This document shows, piece after piece, positions 51,719 to 60,475 of a stretch of 64,000 nucleotides of DNA. Within the stretch, counting starts at the first letter, position 1. Each line of letters begins with the position of its first letter. The notes under the pieces were generated by a model. It saw only the letters and a list, made by a program, of their open reading frames with translations. It had not been told where the DNA came from and ran no database searches. Source of the DNA: Phaeobacter gallaeciensis. Lineage in GTDB: Bacteria; Pseudomonadota; Alphaproteobacteria; Rhodobacterales; Rhodobacteraceae. The DNA lies in assembly GCF_001678945.1 (NCBI RefSeq), contig NZ_CP015124.1, positions 2,952,001-3,016,000 of the forward strand. The letters are read 5' to 3'. The position numbers were made by a program, and so were the translations under genes.

Positions 51719-52478
51719 TCCGCATACAAACCCGGTGCTGAAGGTCGAAGGCATCAGCAAAAGCTTTGGCGCGCTCAAGGCCAGCGACAATGTCAGCATC
51801 GACCTGCGCCCCGGTGAAATCCACGCCCTGATCGGCCCCAATGGCGCGGGCAAATCCACCCTGATCAAGCAGATCTCGGGTAGCTTGCGTCCCGACACCG
51901 GCCGGATCGAGGTTCTGGGCCGCGATGTCACCGACCTTGATACCGTGGCGCGGGCGCGGCTGGGGCTGGGGCGGACGTTCCAGATCTCCTCGCTCGCGAT
52001 GGAGTTCACCGTGCTGCAGAACGTGGTGCTGGGCGCGCTTGGTGCGCAGGGCCGGGTGTTTTCCTTCTTCCGCAACGTGATGAAGGACAAGACCCTGCTG
52101 GAGCCTGCCCGCCGCGCCTTGGAACGCGTCGGTCTGCAGGATGAGGCGCAGCGGCGCACCGCCGATCTGTCGCATGGCCAGCGCCGTCAGCTGGAGGTCG
52201 CGGTGGCACTCACGCTCAATCCCAAACTGTTCCTGATGGATGAACCCATGGCCGGTCTTGGTGCCAGCGGCTCCAAGGTTCTGACCGGGTTTCTGGACGA
52301 GCTGCGTCACGAGGCGCCGATCCTGCTGGTGGAACACGATATGGACGCGGTCTTTGCCCTTGCTGACCGGATCAGCGTGCTGGTCTATGGCGCGGTGATC
52401 GCCACCGGCACCGCCGATGAAATCCGCGCAAATCCCGAGGTGCGACGTGCTTACCTCGGAGAGGAGGACGCCGCATGA
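51711..52478 (+). CDS. HAAT ABC transporter ATP-binding protein (LivG-like)
   Basis: The 255-residue ATPase has Walker A GPNGAGKST near 45, the LivG-type Q-loop GRTFQISSL near 92, signature LSHGQRRQLEVAVAL near 150 and Walker B LFLMDEPMAGL near 173. The LSHGQ signature is usual for this branch. ATG 51711 overlaps the permease stop. It acts with the following LivF-like subunit. Confidence 0.9.
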   Translation: MTDPHTNPVLKVEGISKSFGALKASDNVSIDLRPGEIHALIGPNGAGKSTLIKQISGSLRPDTGRIEVLGRDVTDLDTVARARLGLGRTFQISSLAMEFTVLQNVVLGALGAQGRVFSFFRNVMKDKTLLEPARRALERVGLQDEAQRRTADLSHGQRRQLEVAVALTLNPKLFLMDEPMAGLGASGSKVLTGFLDELRHEAPILLVEHDMDAVFALADRISVLVYGAVIATGTADEIRANPEVRRAYLGEEDAA

Positions 52479-53164
52479 GCCTGTTGTCCCTGAACAAAGT
52501 CGAGGCCTCCTACGGCCCCTCGCAGGCGCTGTTCGGCGTCTCGCTGGATCTGGCCGAAGGCGAGGTCGTCGCCCTGATGGGCCGCAACGGCATGGGCAAG
52601 ACCACCACCATCAAATCGATCTGCGGCATGGTGCATCCCTCTGCGGGCGATGTGCGGTTCGACGGGCACGATCTGCGGCAATTGCCCTCGCACAAGATCG
52701 CGCGGCTGGGGATTGGTCTGGTGCCCGAGGGGCGCCGCTGTTTCGGCCCGCTGACGGTGGAGGAAAATCTGACCGCCGCCGCCCGCCCGGGCCCCTGGGA
52801 TTTTGAGCGCGTCGCCGGGCTGTTTCCACGGCTCAAGGAACGGCGCGATCAGACCGCAAGTTCCCTGTCGGGCGGCGAGCAGCAGATGCTGGCCATTGGC
52901 CGCGCCCTGATGACCAACCCGCGCCTGCTGATCCTGGATGAGGCAACCGAGGGGCTGGCCCCCGTGGTGCGACAGGAAATCTGGGCGGCGATTGCCCAGC
53001 TAAAGCGTGAGGCGGGCTTGTCGATCCTGGTGGTGGACAAGACGCTGAAGGAACTCGCCCAGATCGCCGATCACGCGGTGATCCTGAACCGCGGCCAAAG
53101 CGTCTGGACCGGACGCATGGAGGACCTCACCCCGGATCTGACGGACCAGTATCTGGGGGTCTAG
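52475..53164 (+). CDS. HAAT ABC transporter ATP-binding protein (LivF-like)
   Basis: The 229-residue ATPase has Walker A GRNGMGKTT near 36, Q-loop-region GLVPEGRRCF near 87, signature LSGGEQQMLAIGRALM near 130 and Walker B LLILDEATEGLAP near 150. It is the last gene of the HAAT operon; the DNA after it becomes markedly AT-richer. Confidence 0.92.
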   Translation: MSLLSLNKVEASYGPSQALFGVSLDLAEGEVVALMGRNGMGKTTTIKSICGMVHPSAGDVRFDGHDLRQLPSHKIARLGIGLVPEGRRCFGPLTVEENLTAAARPGPWDFERVAGLFPRLKERRDQTASSLSGGEQQMLAIGRALMTNPRLLILDEATEGLAPVVRQEIWAAIAQLKREAGLSILVVDKTLKELAQIADHAVILNRGQSVWTGRMEDLTPDLTDQYLGV

Positions 53165-53201
53165 GCGTGTCTTGTGGTGAAAGTGCAAGAGGAGCTGTAA
53201 G

Positions 53202-53408
53202 GTGATTTGGAAACCTTTGGTGCCCAAATTTTTTATTGCAACTATTTTTCATCTGTTGTTGGCGTACGGAGTGATCTTCGATCCATGGGATTTCACTTCG
53301 GGAAAATTGTGGCTGATGTTTGTTTTGTTTCTTTTCTTTTGGCCGCCATTGTTCTTTGTTGAGATTGTTTTCGTGGTGCGCCGATGGGAGGAACAGCGTG
53401 CGCAGTGA
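53202..53408 (+). CDS. small two-helix membrane protein, unknown
   Basis: The 68-residue frame starts with GTG 53202 after AGGAGCTGTAAGG and holds two strongly hydrophobic segments (about 8-26 and 35-58) followed by RRWEEQRAQ. Base composition is much lower in GC than the neighbouring operons. I do not recognise a family. A further tiny frame overlaps its end. Confidence 0.45.
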   Translation: MIWKPLVPKFFIATIFHLLLAYGVIFDPWDFTSGKLWLMFVLFLFFWPPLFFVEIVFVVRRWEEQRAQ

Positions 53409-53460
53409 CGAGTTCATCAGAGCGAAAAAAGTTGTGCATGACATTGAGCTGAAACGGTAA
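53398..53460 (+). CDS. possible 20-residue peptide overlapping the small membrane protein
   Basis: A GTG at 53398, seven bases after GGGAGG, opens a 20-codon frame (MRSDEFIRAKKVVHDIELKR) that overlaps the preceding gene by 11 bases. It is basic and helical. The good ribosome site is the only support, and it could be chance. Confidence 0.2.
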   Translation: MRSDEFIRAKKVVHDIELKR

Positions 53461-53669
53461 AGGCTTCTGATCACCGGCTTCTATATCGCTCCGGTTTTTT
53501 GAATGCGGAAAGTTGACAATCTTGGGGCGAGTTGCGGCTTGTAGATCGCCTTAAAACCACGTAACCTTCCAAAGAATGAGTTTCACTGTTTTCGTAGCCT
53601 TTTTTTGTGGGTGCAGGTTTCTAATCTGAGATAGAGTTTGCTTTCCTAAAAGCCAGTTAGGTCCAGAGA
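53461..53669. other. AT-rich spacer
   Basis: Low-GC DNA with several T-runs and no recognisable gene or repeat. It separates the two unknown genes of the islet. Confidence 0.5.
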
Positions 53670-54257
53670 ATGAGAAAACAATTCAATTCTAGGCTCGTCG
53701 CCATCACAATCCTCGTGTCTTCTTTTCCTTGTATAGCTTACTCGATGGACTCGTTTGAACGAAAATTGCATGCTTCAATGAGGCTTTTGGAAAATTCACA
53801 GGTTCAATTTGAGGAATGCACCATTGAGGTTGTGAATCAGAGTCCGTATCCGTGTACTCATGTCGAACAGTACAAGAGTCACGAGTTAAGGATTGATTTG
53901 AGGGAAGTAGAGCATATCGTCCTGCGCGGCTCTTCAGATCGACAATTTTTAGAATTTAAATACTCTCAAAATATTCGTGAAGTTCTAGAGCGCGCGTACA
54001 ATAGCCTGATGGATCGTACTTTCGATCATATTCTTGGAGATTTTAATGGAACTCCTCTGAGAAGATACGCAACTGCGGAGAAGATCTTGAGTGAAAATGG
54101 AGTTAGGTCTGGCAGTAGGTCGGTTCAATGTAATGGACTTAAAACCCGTTCGATCTCATCTTCTCTGAACGAATATGTGGTATTTGGAGGTGATTCTCGG
54201 TATGAAGTCCTGCAACAGTTGCGCGCAGAATTGGATATGTGTCGAGTAGGAATGTAG
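53670..54257 (+). CDS. hypothetical secreted protein in low-GC islet
   Basis: The 195-residue protein has a plausible signal peptide (LVAITILVSSFPCIAYS) and a mostly polar mature part with several cysteines (ECTIEV, YPCTHV, VQCNGL, DMCRVGM), suggesting periplasmic disulfides. Codon use is AT-rich and unlike the rest of the window, a sign of recent acquisition. No family is recognised. It is isolated between the HAAT operon and the convergent deaminase gene. Confidence 0.6.
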   Translation: MRKQFNSRLVAITILVSSFPCIAYSMDSFERKLHASMRLLENSQVQFEECTIEVVNQSPYPCTHVEQYKSHELRIDLREVEHIVLRGSSDRQFLEFKYSQNIREVLERAYNSLMDRTFDHILGDFNGTPLRRYATAEKILSENGVRSGSRSVQCNGLKTRSISSSLNEYVVFGGDSRYEVLQQLRAELDMCRVGM

Positions 54258-54393
54258 GCGAGGTAATTCAGCTTCGAAATTTTGGCGTCACAATGACAAG
54301 CATGACTTATGTGCATTTTTGCCCTGTGGTTTCCGTTTTGCGGGTCAAAAGTTCTTATGAGATTGCCAGTCTGCTCAGGTGATCAAGCTCCCT

Positions 54394-55674
54394 CTACCCC
54401 GCTTCATGCCGTCGCCGTACAGTTTCGGGCCGTCCCGGCAGCATAAGGCGCGCGTCCCCACGGGCGCTGCGGGCAATCACTTTGCCCTTGGCGACCACTG
54501 CCAGGCGGGCGGGGCGCAGGCGGACGGCTTCGGTGGGGGTGCTGGCATCCAGAACCACGAGGGAGGCATCGCTGCCAACTTTCAGGCCATAGTCCTGTAG
54601 CCCGATGATCTGAGCGTTGACCTCGGTCACCATGGTGAAACAGCGGCCCATTTCGTCCGGGTGGCTCATCTGCGCCACGTGCAGACCCATGAAGGCGACG
54701 TCCAGCATGTCTCCGGTGCCCAATGAATACCAGGGATCCAGCACGCAGTCCTGCCCCCAGCCCACGGGGATGCCCATCGCCTGCATTTCCTTCACCCGGG
54801 TGAGACCCCGGCGTTTGGGGAAGGTATCGTGCCGTCCCTGCAGCATGATGTTAATCAGCGGGTTGGGGATGGCGGAAATCCCGGCCTCGGCGATCAGCGG
54901 CAGCAGTTTGCTGACGTAGTAATTGTCCATCGAATGCATCGAGGTCAGGTGACTGCCCGCAACGCGGCCCTCTAGGCCCAGCCGCTGGGTCTCATAGGCC
55001 AGCGCCTCGATATGGCGGGACAGGGGATCGTCGGTCTCATCGCAGTGGATGTCGACCATCAGGCCACGTTCGGCGGCGATCTCGCACAGATCGCGCATCG
55101 ACTGCGCGCCATCTGCCATGGTGCGCTCAAAGTGAGGGATGCCGCCCACCACATCAACGCCCATATCCAGCGCGCGGATCACGTTCTCGCGCCCCGTTTT
55201 GGTGCGGTAAAGACCATCCTGTGGAAAGGCGACCAGTTGCAGGTCGATGTAGTCTTTGACCTTCTCCTTCACCTCCAGCATGGCGGTAACGGTGTTGAGG
55301 TGATCGGGTGTGGTGTCCACATGGGAGCGGATCGCCAGCGTTCCCATTGAGGCGGCCCAGTCGCAATAGGTGAGGGCGCGCTCGACCATCTCATCCACCG
55401 TGGCGATGTCGCGCAGCTCCCCCCAAAGGGAGATCCCTTCCAGCAGCGTGCCCGAGGCGTTGAGCCGGGGTTTGCCATACGACAGCGTCGCATCCATGTG
55501 GAAATGCGGATCGACGAAAGGCGGCGCCACCAGATCGCCGCTTGCGTCGATGACCTCAGCCGCTTCGGCATCGAGACGGGCTTCGATGGCGGTGATCTTG
55601 CCGCCTGTAATGCCGATATCGGCGGTTGTTCCATCGGGCAGGGTGCCGCCCTTGACGATCAGGTCGAACATCAT
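54394..55674 (-). CDS. cytosine deaminase family amidohydrolase, predicted 5-methylcytosine deaminase
   Basis: The 426-residue protein aligns by eye with E. coli CodA. Metal ligands are His56 and His58 (HFHMD), His in DIHCDE and Asp308; the catalytic Glu of HCDE, the later His of GSHLTSMHS and the Gln of AFPQDG are also present (numbered from the second Met). CodA's GHDDVFDPW reads GQDCVLDPW, so Asp314 of CodA is replaced by Cys309 and Phe316 by Leu. Loss of that Asp marks enzymes shown to deaminate 5-methylcytosine. ATGs at 55674 and 55671 are both possible starts. It overlaps the last permease gene of the BmpA-type transporter. Confidence 0.87.
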   Translation of the reverse strand: MMFDLIVKGGTLPDGTTADIGITGGKITAIEARLDAEAAEVIDASGDLVAPPFVDPHFHMDATLSYGKPRLNASGTLLEGISLWGELRDIATVDEMVERALTYCDWAASMGTLAIRSHVDTTPDHLNTVTAMLEVKEKVKDYIDLQLVAFPQDGLYRTKTGRENVIRALDMGVDVVGGIPHFERTMADGAQSMRDLCEIAAERGLMVDIHCDETDDPLSRHIEALAYETQRLGLEGRVAGSHLTSMHSMDNYYVSKLLPLIAEAGISAIPNPLINIMLQGRHDTFPKRRGLTRVKEMQAMGIPVGWGQDCVLDPWYSLGTGDMLDVAFMGLHVAQMSHPDEMGRCFTMVTEVNAQIIGLQDYGLKVGSDASLVVLDASTPTEAVRLRPARLAVVAKGKVIARSARGDARLMLPGRPETVRRRHEAG

Positions 55675-56615
55675 CTTTCCCCCTTGTTAAAGGGCACCAT
55701 CAGCGCCGCCGGGATCTCGGCGCGGCGGGACATCACCACCAGCGCCAGAATGGACAGGATATAGGGCATCATCAGGAAGACCTGATAGGGCACCACCGCG
55801 CCGATGCCGGTTTGTTGCAGTCGGATCTGCAGGGCGTCAAAGGCGGCAAACAGCACCGCGCCCAGCACCGCCTTGCCCGGTTTCCAGGCGCCAAAGACGA
55901 CCAGCGCGATACAAATCCAGCCGCGCCCGTTCACCATGTCGAAGAAGAAGCTGTCAAAGGCCGACAGCGTCAGGAAGGCACCGCCGATAGCCATGAAGCC
56001 CGAGCCGACCACCACCGCGCCCATGCGGATCGCGGTGACCGACAGGCCCTGCGCCGCTACGGCTTGCGGGTTTTCCCCGGCCGCCCGCACCGCAAGGCCC
56101 AAGGGCGTCCGGTAAAGGACCAGCGCCGTCAGCCCCGCCAGCACAAAGGCGGCATAGGTCAGCGGCGTTTGCGAGAACAGCGCAGGGCCTACGAGGGGCA
56201 GATCTGACAGAAGCGGGATCTCATAGGGCTGAAAGGCGGTGATTTTCGGCGGCGAAGACACCTCGGGCAGGATCACCCGGTAGGTATAGAAGGTCAGCGA
56301 GGTCGCCAACAGCGTTAGCCCGACCCCGACCACGTGTTGCGACAGGCCAAAGGGCACTGAGAATACCGAATGCACCAGCCCCAGCATCATGCCGGTCAGC
56401 ATGGCCACCGCGACCCCGCCCCAAAGCGGCAGGCCGCCCCAGACCGCGATCCAGCCTGCAAATGCGCCCGCGACCATGATGCCTTCGATGCCGAGGTTCA
56501 GAACGCCCGCGCGTTCGCAGATCAGCTCTCCGATGGTGGCAAAGATCAGCGGCGATGCGATGCGGATGGCTGCAGCCCAGAAACTGGCCGACAGCAGGAT
56601 GTCGATGAGATCCAT
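55671..56615 (-). CDS. nucleoside/nucleobase-type ABC transporter permease
   Basis: The 314-residue permease has about eight to nine helices and the YufQ/NupQ-like pattern FATIGELICERAGVLNLGIEG near residues 25-45 and AAGENPQAVAAQGLSV near 180 (coupling region). It pairs with the next permease. It overlaps the deaminase by about four bases, linking transport and deamination. Confidence 0.88.
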   Translation of the reverse strand: MDLIDILLSASFWAAAIRIASPLIFATIGELICERAGVLNLGIEGIMVAGAFAGWIAVWGGLPLWGGVAVAMLTGMMLGLVHSVFSVPFGLSQHVVGVGLTLLATSLTFYTYRVILPEVSSPPKITAFQPYEIPLLSDLPLVGPALFSQTPLTYAAFVLAGLTALVLYRTPLGLAVRAAGENPQAVAAQGLSVTAIRMGAVVVGSGFMAIGGAFLTLSAFDSFFFDMVNGRGWICIALVVFGAWKPGKAVLGAVLFAAFDALQIRLQQTGIGAVVPYQVFLMMPYILSILALVVMSRRAEIPAALMVPFNKGER

Positions 56616-56616
56616 G

Positions 56617-57666
56617 TCAGTCCCTCCGCAGGCGGAATTTAGTGAGAAGGATCGCTAGCACCATGAACAACAGGGCCGAGGCGAGCATGATATCGGCAAG
56701 GTAACTTGGTACGCCTGCGGCGCGGCTCATGCTGTCGGCGCCGACGAAAATGGCGGCCACGAACAGCGCCGCGACAACCACGCCCAGCGGGTGCAGCAGC
56801 GCCAGCATGGCGACCACGATGCCGGTGTAGCCAAAGCCGGGGCTGAGATCGAGCGTCAGCGATCCCTTGAGGCCGGAGACCTCGGAAAAGCCCGCAAGAC
56901 CGGCAAGGCCACCGGACAGCAGCGCGGTTTTGAGGATCACCTTGGTGACCGGGATGCCGGCGAAACCGGCGGCCTCGGCGTTCTGGCCGACGGCGCGCAT
57001 TTCATAGCCCAGCGTGGTGCGGGTGTTGATCACCCAGACGGCAAGTGCCGCGATCAGCGCCAGCGCAAAGCCCCAGTGCAGGCGCAGCCCTTCGACGATG
57101 CGGGGCAGGCGGGCCTCGGGCAATAGCCGCGCGGATTTGGGCCAGCCCATGCCCATGGGATCCTTCAGCGGTCCTTCGAGCAGGTAGCTGACAAACAGCA
57201 GGAAAATGAAGTTGAGGAGCAGCGTCGTCACCACTTCATCGACGCCCAGCCGGGTTTTCAGGAGGGCAGGACCCAAGAGGAGCAGCGCCCCGGCCAGCAT
57301 CGCAGCGATGGCGCAAAGCGCCAGCATCAGCGGCGCAGGCAGCGACAGGGCACCGGTGCCCAGAACCACGGTGATCACCGCCCCGGCATAGAGTTGCGCC
57401 TCGGCGCCGATGTTCCACAGCTTGGCCCGGAACGCCACCGCGATGGCCAGCCCGGTAAAGATCAGCGGTGTTGCGCTGTTCAGCGTCTCCAGGATGGCGA
57501 ATTTCGATCCAAACGCGCCTTCTAGGATCAGGCCAAAGACGGCAAAGGGGTTGCCGCCCGCGATCATCGCCAGCAGGGCCGCCACCACAAAGGTCGCGGC
57601 GATGGCCAGCGCTGGCGGCAGCACACGCCGCCCAAGGGAGGGCGCTGCAATCGGTTCAAGCCGCAT
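56617..57666 (-). CDS. nucleoside/nucleobase-type ABC transporter permease
   Basis: The 349-residue YufP/NupP-like permease has GNPFAVFGLILEGAFGSK near residue 38, LIFTGLAIAVAFRAKLWNIGAEAQ near 70-93 and the coupling region MRAVGQNAEAAGFAGIPV near 223. About nine helices are visible. It overlaps the ATPase gene by 11 bases and precedes the second permease by one base. Confidence 0.88.
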   Translation of the reverse strand: MRLEPIAAPSLGRRVLPPALAIAATFVVAALLAMIAGGNPFAVFGLILEGAFGSKFAILETLNSATPLIFTGLAIAVAFRAKLWNIGAEAQLYAGAVITVVLGTGALSLPAPLMLALCAIAAMLAGALLLLGPALLKTRLGVDEVVTTLLLNFIFLLFVSYLLEGPLKDPMGMGWPKSARLLPEARLPRIVEGLRLHWGFALALIAALAVWVINTRTTLGYEMRAVGQNAEAAGFAGIPVTKVILKTALLSGGLAGLAGFSEVSGLKGSLTLDLSPGFGYTGIVVAMLALLHPLGVVVAALFVAAIFVGADSMSRAAGVPSYLADIMLASALLFMVLAILLTKFRLRRD

Positions 57667-59200
57667 CGGTCATGTCCTTGTCAAAGCCTTCGCCCGCCAT
57701 CCAGCGGCCCAGATCCTCGGGGCGCATGGTGCCACGGGCAAATTCCGGGCTGAGCCGCCCTTCGGAAATCACGTGGATCACATCCGACAGGCGCATGATT
57801 TCATCGAGGTCCTCTGAGATCAGCAGAACGGCGGCGCCCCGATCGCGGGCCTTGGCCAGTTGTTCATGCACGTAGTTCACCGCGCCGATGTCCAATCCTC
57901 GTACCGGCTGGTTGGCGAGGATGATATCCGGTGCGCCTTCGAGCACCCGGCCGAGGATCAGTTTCTGCATATTGCCGCCCGACAGCAGGCGGATGCGGAT
58001 ATCGGGCCCCGGGCAGCGGATGTCGTAGCCCTTGATCAGGCCTTCGGCAAAGGCGCGGGCCTTTTTCCAGTTCATCCAGCCGCGCTGGCTGAACCGGGTG
58101 GCGTAGGTTTCGAGGATCGCGTTCTCGGTCAGGTCGAAATCGGCGATGGTGCCGGTCTTGTGCCGGTCCTCGGGAATGCGGGCGACGCCATTTGCGATGG
58201 CGCTGCGCGGCGACCAGCCTTTAGGGGCTTGTCCATGCAGCTCCATGCTACCGCTGGACGGGGCGATGAGGCCCGAGATCAGATCGGACAGCGCCGCCTG
58301 CCCGTTGCCGGACACCCCGGCAAGCCCGGTGATCTGGCCCGCACGCAGCTCCAGCGCCACTCGTGCCAGTCCCGGCGCCGATCCGGCGCCTGGCGTGGTG
58401 ACTCCGCGCAATGACAGCAGCGGTGCGCCGGGGGTAGCGGGTGCGATGCTTGGCGCGCTGACCTCAGCGCCGACCATCAGCGCGGCGAGTTCCTCGCCAT
58501 TGGTGTCTGCGGTGGCGCGCTCGGCCACAAGGCGGCCATGGCGCAGCACCAGCACGCGGTCGGAAATCGCCATGACTTCGTGCAATTTATGGGAAATGAA
58601 GATCACAGACAGCCCCGAGGCAATCGCCTCGCGCAGAGTGGCGAACAGCGCGTCGGCCTCTTGCGGGGTCAGAACCGCGGTGGGCTCGTCCAGGATCAAG
58701 ATCTTTGCATCGCGGTAAAGCGCCTTCAGGATCTCGACCCGCTGGCGTTCGCCCACGGTCAGACGGCCGACCTTGGCGTCGGGATCGACCTTCAGGTGAA
58801 AGCGTTCCGACAGGTCGCGGATGCGCGCCTTGGCGGCGGCGGGCCTCAGGCTGGCAGCGCTAAGGGCATCAACGCCCAGCACGATGTTTTCCCAAACCGT
58901 CAGGTTCCCCGCGAGGGTGAAATGCTGATGCACCATGCCGACACCAGCATCCAGCGCCGCGCGCGGATTGCCCGCGGGCAGGGGCTGGCCGAACAGCTCG
59001 ACTGATCCTTCATCGGCGGTGTACTGGCCGAACAGGATGTTCATCAGCGTGGTCTTGCCCGCGCCGTTTTCCCCCAAAAGCGCGATCACCTCACCCCGGT
59101 GCAGGGAAAAGCTGACGTCTTCGTTGGCGGTGACGGGACCGAACCGTTTCGTAATGTTCTGAAGGCGCAGGACAACCTGCGCCTTGTCTGTTTCTGTCAT
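57656..59200 (-). CDS. ABC transporter, duplicated ATP-binding protein (YufO/NupO-like)
   Basis: The 514-residue protein contains two ABC domains, as in nucleoside and simple-sugar importers. The first has Walker A GENGAGKTT, signature LTVGERQRVEIL and Walker B ILILDEPTAVL. The second is degenerate, with GVSGNGQAALS in the Walker A position and LSGGNMQKLILGRV as signature. ATG 59200 follows GGCCTTTCGGCT and gives the conserved TETDKAQVVLRLQNITKRFG start. It lies 16 bases after the binding-protein gene. Confidence 0.9.
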   Translation of the reverse strand: MTETDKAQVVLRLQNITKRFGPVTANEDVSFSLHRGEVIALLGENGAGKTTLMNILFGQYTADEGSVELFGQPLPAGNPRAALDAGVGMVHQHFTLAGNLTVWENIVLGVDALSAASLRPAAAKARIRDLSERFHLKVDPDAKVGRLTVGERQRVEILKALYRDAKILILDEPTAVLTPQEADALFATLREAIASGLSVIFISHKLHEVMAISDRVLVLRHGRLVAERATADTNGEELAALMVGAEVSAPSIAPATPGAPLLSLRGVTTPGAGSAPGLARVALELRAGQITGLAGVSGNGQAALSDLISGLIAPSSGSMELHGQAPKGWSPRSAIANGVARIPEDRHKTGTIADFDLTENAILETYATRFSQRGWMNWKKARAFAEGLIKGYDIRCPGPDIRIRLLSGGNMQKLILGRVLEGAPDIILANQPVRGLDIGAVNYVHEQLAKARDRGAAVLLISEDLDEIMRLSDVIHVISEGRLSPEFARGTMRPEDLGRWMAGEGFDKDMTDAA

Positions 59201-59216
59201 AGCCGAAAGGCCCGTA

Positions 59217-60242
59217 TCAGGAGGATTTGGGTTCTTCGTCGTTGATCGCAACGGTGAAGGAACCGTCCTTGATCGCGGCGGTGCGGGAGGCAACCAGATC
59301 CAGCGCCTCTTGCGGGATCTTGCCTTCGAAGGTGCCATAGGGCGCCAGCGAACAGCCGCCTTCCTTCATGAAGGAATACATGCCGTAGTCAGCGGCGGTA
59401 AAGCTGCCGCCCTTGACCGCTGCGATGGCCGCATCCAGCGTCGGTTCGAAATGCCAGATCGCCGAGGCCACCACGGTTTCGGGGTAATCCGACTGGGTGT
59501 CGATGACGTTGCCGATGGCCAGAAGGCCCTTTTCCTTGGCTGCGTCTGACACGCCAAAGCGTTCGGCGTAAAGGATGTCGGCGCCGTTCTCGACCATGGC
59601 AAAGGCGGTTTCCTTGGCCTTCGGCGGATCGAACCAGGAACCGATGAAGGAGACCTGGAACTTCATCTCGGGGTTCATCTCCCGCGCACCGGCCATGAAG
59701 GCGTGCATCAGGCGGTTTACTTCCGGGATCGGGAAGCCGCCGACCATGCCGATATTGCCGGATTTCGACATTGCACCCGCGATAATGCCTGAAAGATAGG
59801 AGGCATCCTGAATGTAGTTGTCAAAAACGGACAGGTTCGGGATTGCCGGGTCTTCTTTGAAGGAGGAGCCCATCAGGAAGGCCACATCGGGGTACTCGGC
59901 GGCAACTTCGCGCGCTTCGGCTTCGACACCGAAGATTTCACCGATGATCAGTTGGTAGCCTTGTTCGGCATATTCGCGCATCACGCGGGAATAGTCCGAG
60001 TTCGAGGTGTTCTCGGAATAGGTATAGCTGATGTCGCCGCGGTCCTGCGCGGTCAGGGCGGCCACATGGATACGGCTTACCCATTGCTGTTCGACCGGCA
60101 CGGTATATATGCCCGCGACTTTCAGCGGCTCAGAGGCCATCAGGCGGCTAGGCGCAGCAACGGCGCCTGCGGTCAGGGCCGCAGCCGCGCTGGTGGCCAG
60201 GAACTGGCGGCGCGATACGGCGCCCTTGAATTCATTTGTCAT
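59217..60242 (-). CDS. BmpA-family substrate-binding protein (Tat-exported)
   Basis: The 341-residue protein belongs to the BMP/PnrA purine-nucleoside-binding family, which feeds nucleosides or nucleobases to YufOPQ-type importers. It has a twin-arginine signal SRRQFLATSAAAALTAGAVA at 10-29, so it is exported folded, which is unusual for this family. Conserved segments include EQGYQLIIGEIFGVE, GNIGMVGGFPIPEVNRLM near 165 and FTAADYGMYSFMKEGG near 285. ATG 60242 has GGGGGATTGTTCC upstream. It is the first gene of a five-gene operon ending in the deaminase. Confidence 0.9.
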   Translation of the reverse strand: MTNEFKGAVSRRQFLATSAAAALTAGAVAAPSRLMASEPLKVAGIYTVPVEQQWVSRIHVAALTAQDRGDISYTYSENTSNSDYSRVMREYAEQGYQLIIGEIFGVEAEAREVAAEYPDVAFLMGSSFKEDPAIPNLSVFDNYIQDASYLSGIIAGAMSKSGNIGMVGGFPIPEVNRLMHAFMAGAREMNPEMKFQVSFIGSWFDPPKAKETAFAMVENGADILYAERFGVSDAAKEKGLLAIGNVIDTQSDYPETVVASAIWHFEPTLDAAIAAVKGGSFTAADYGMYSFMKEGGCSLAPYGTFEGKIPQEALDLVASRTAAIKDGSFTVAINDEEPKSS

Positions 60243-60475
60243 GGAACAATCCCCCTGTTGAATAAGCCCCTGAAACACGGGACAATTGTCCAATCGGTAG
60301 AAACACCGCGCCGATCAGGCAAGCGGTCATATGTTGGACATGTATCCTTCTGAGCCTTCGCCTAATTTGTGGGCAAAGGCAAGAATTTTCGCCACTCAAA
60401 GCGTCAGATGGAGGATGCGGATGGGGGGCGCCCCGCCCGTGCTCGGGGCGGGGTCTGGGGGCCTGGATCTACTGG
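60243..60475. promoter_or_regulatory. spacer with promoter of the nucleobase operon and a hairpin
   Basis: The 233-base spacer should hold the promoter of the BmpA operon (minus strand). CGCCCCG/CGGGGCG with an eight-base loop at 60429-60450 lies 26 bases after the acyl-CoA ligase stop and may reduce read-through, although no T-run follows. Confidence 0.35.
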
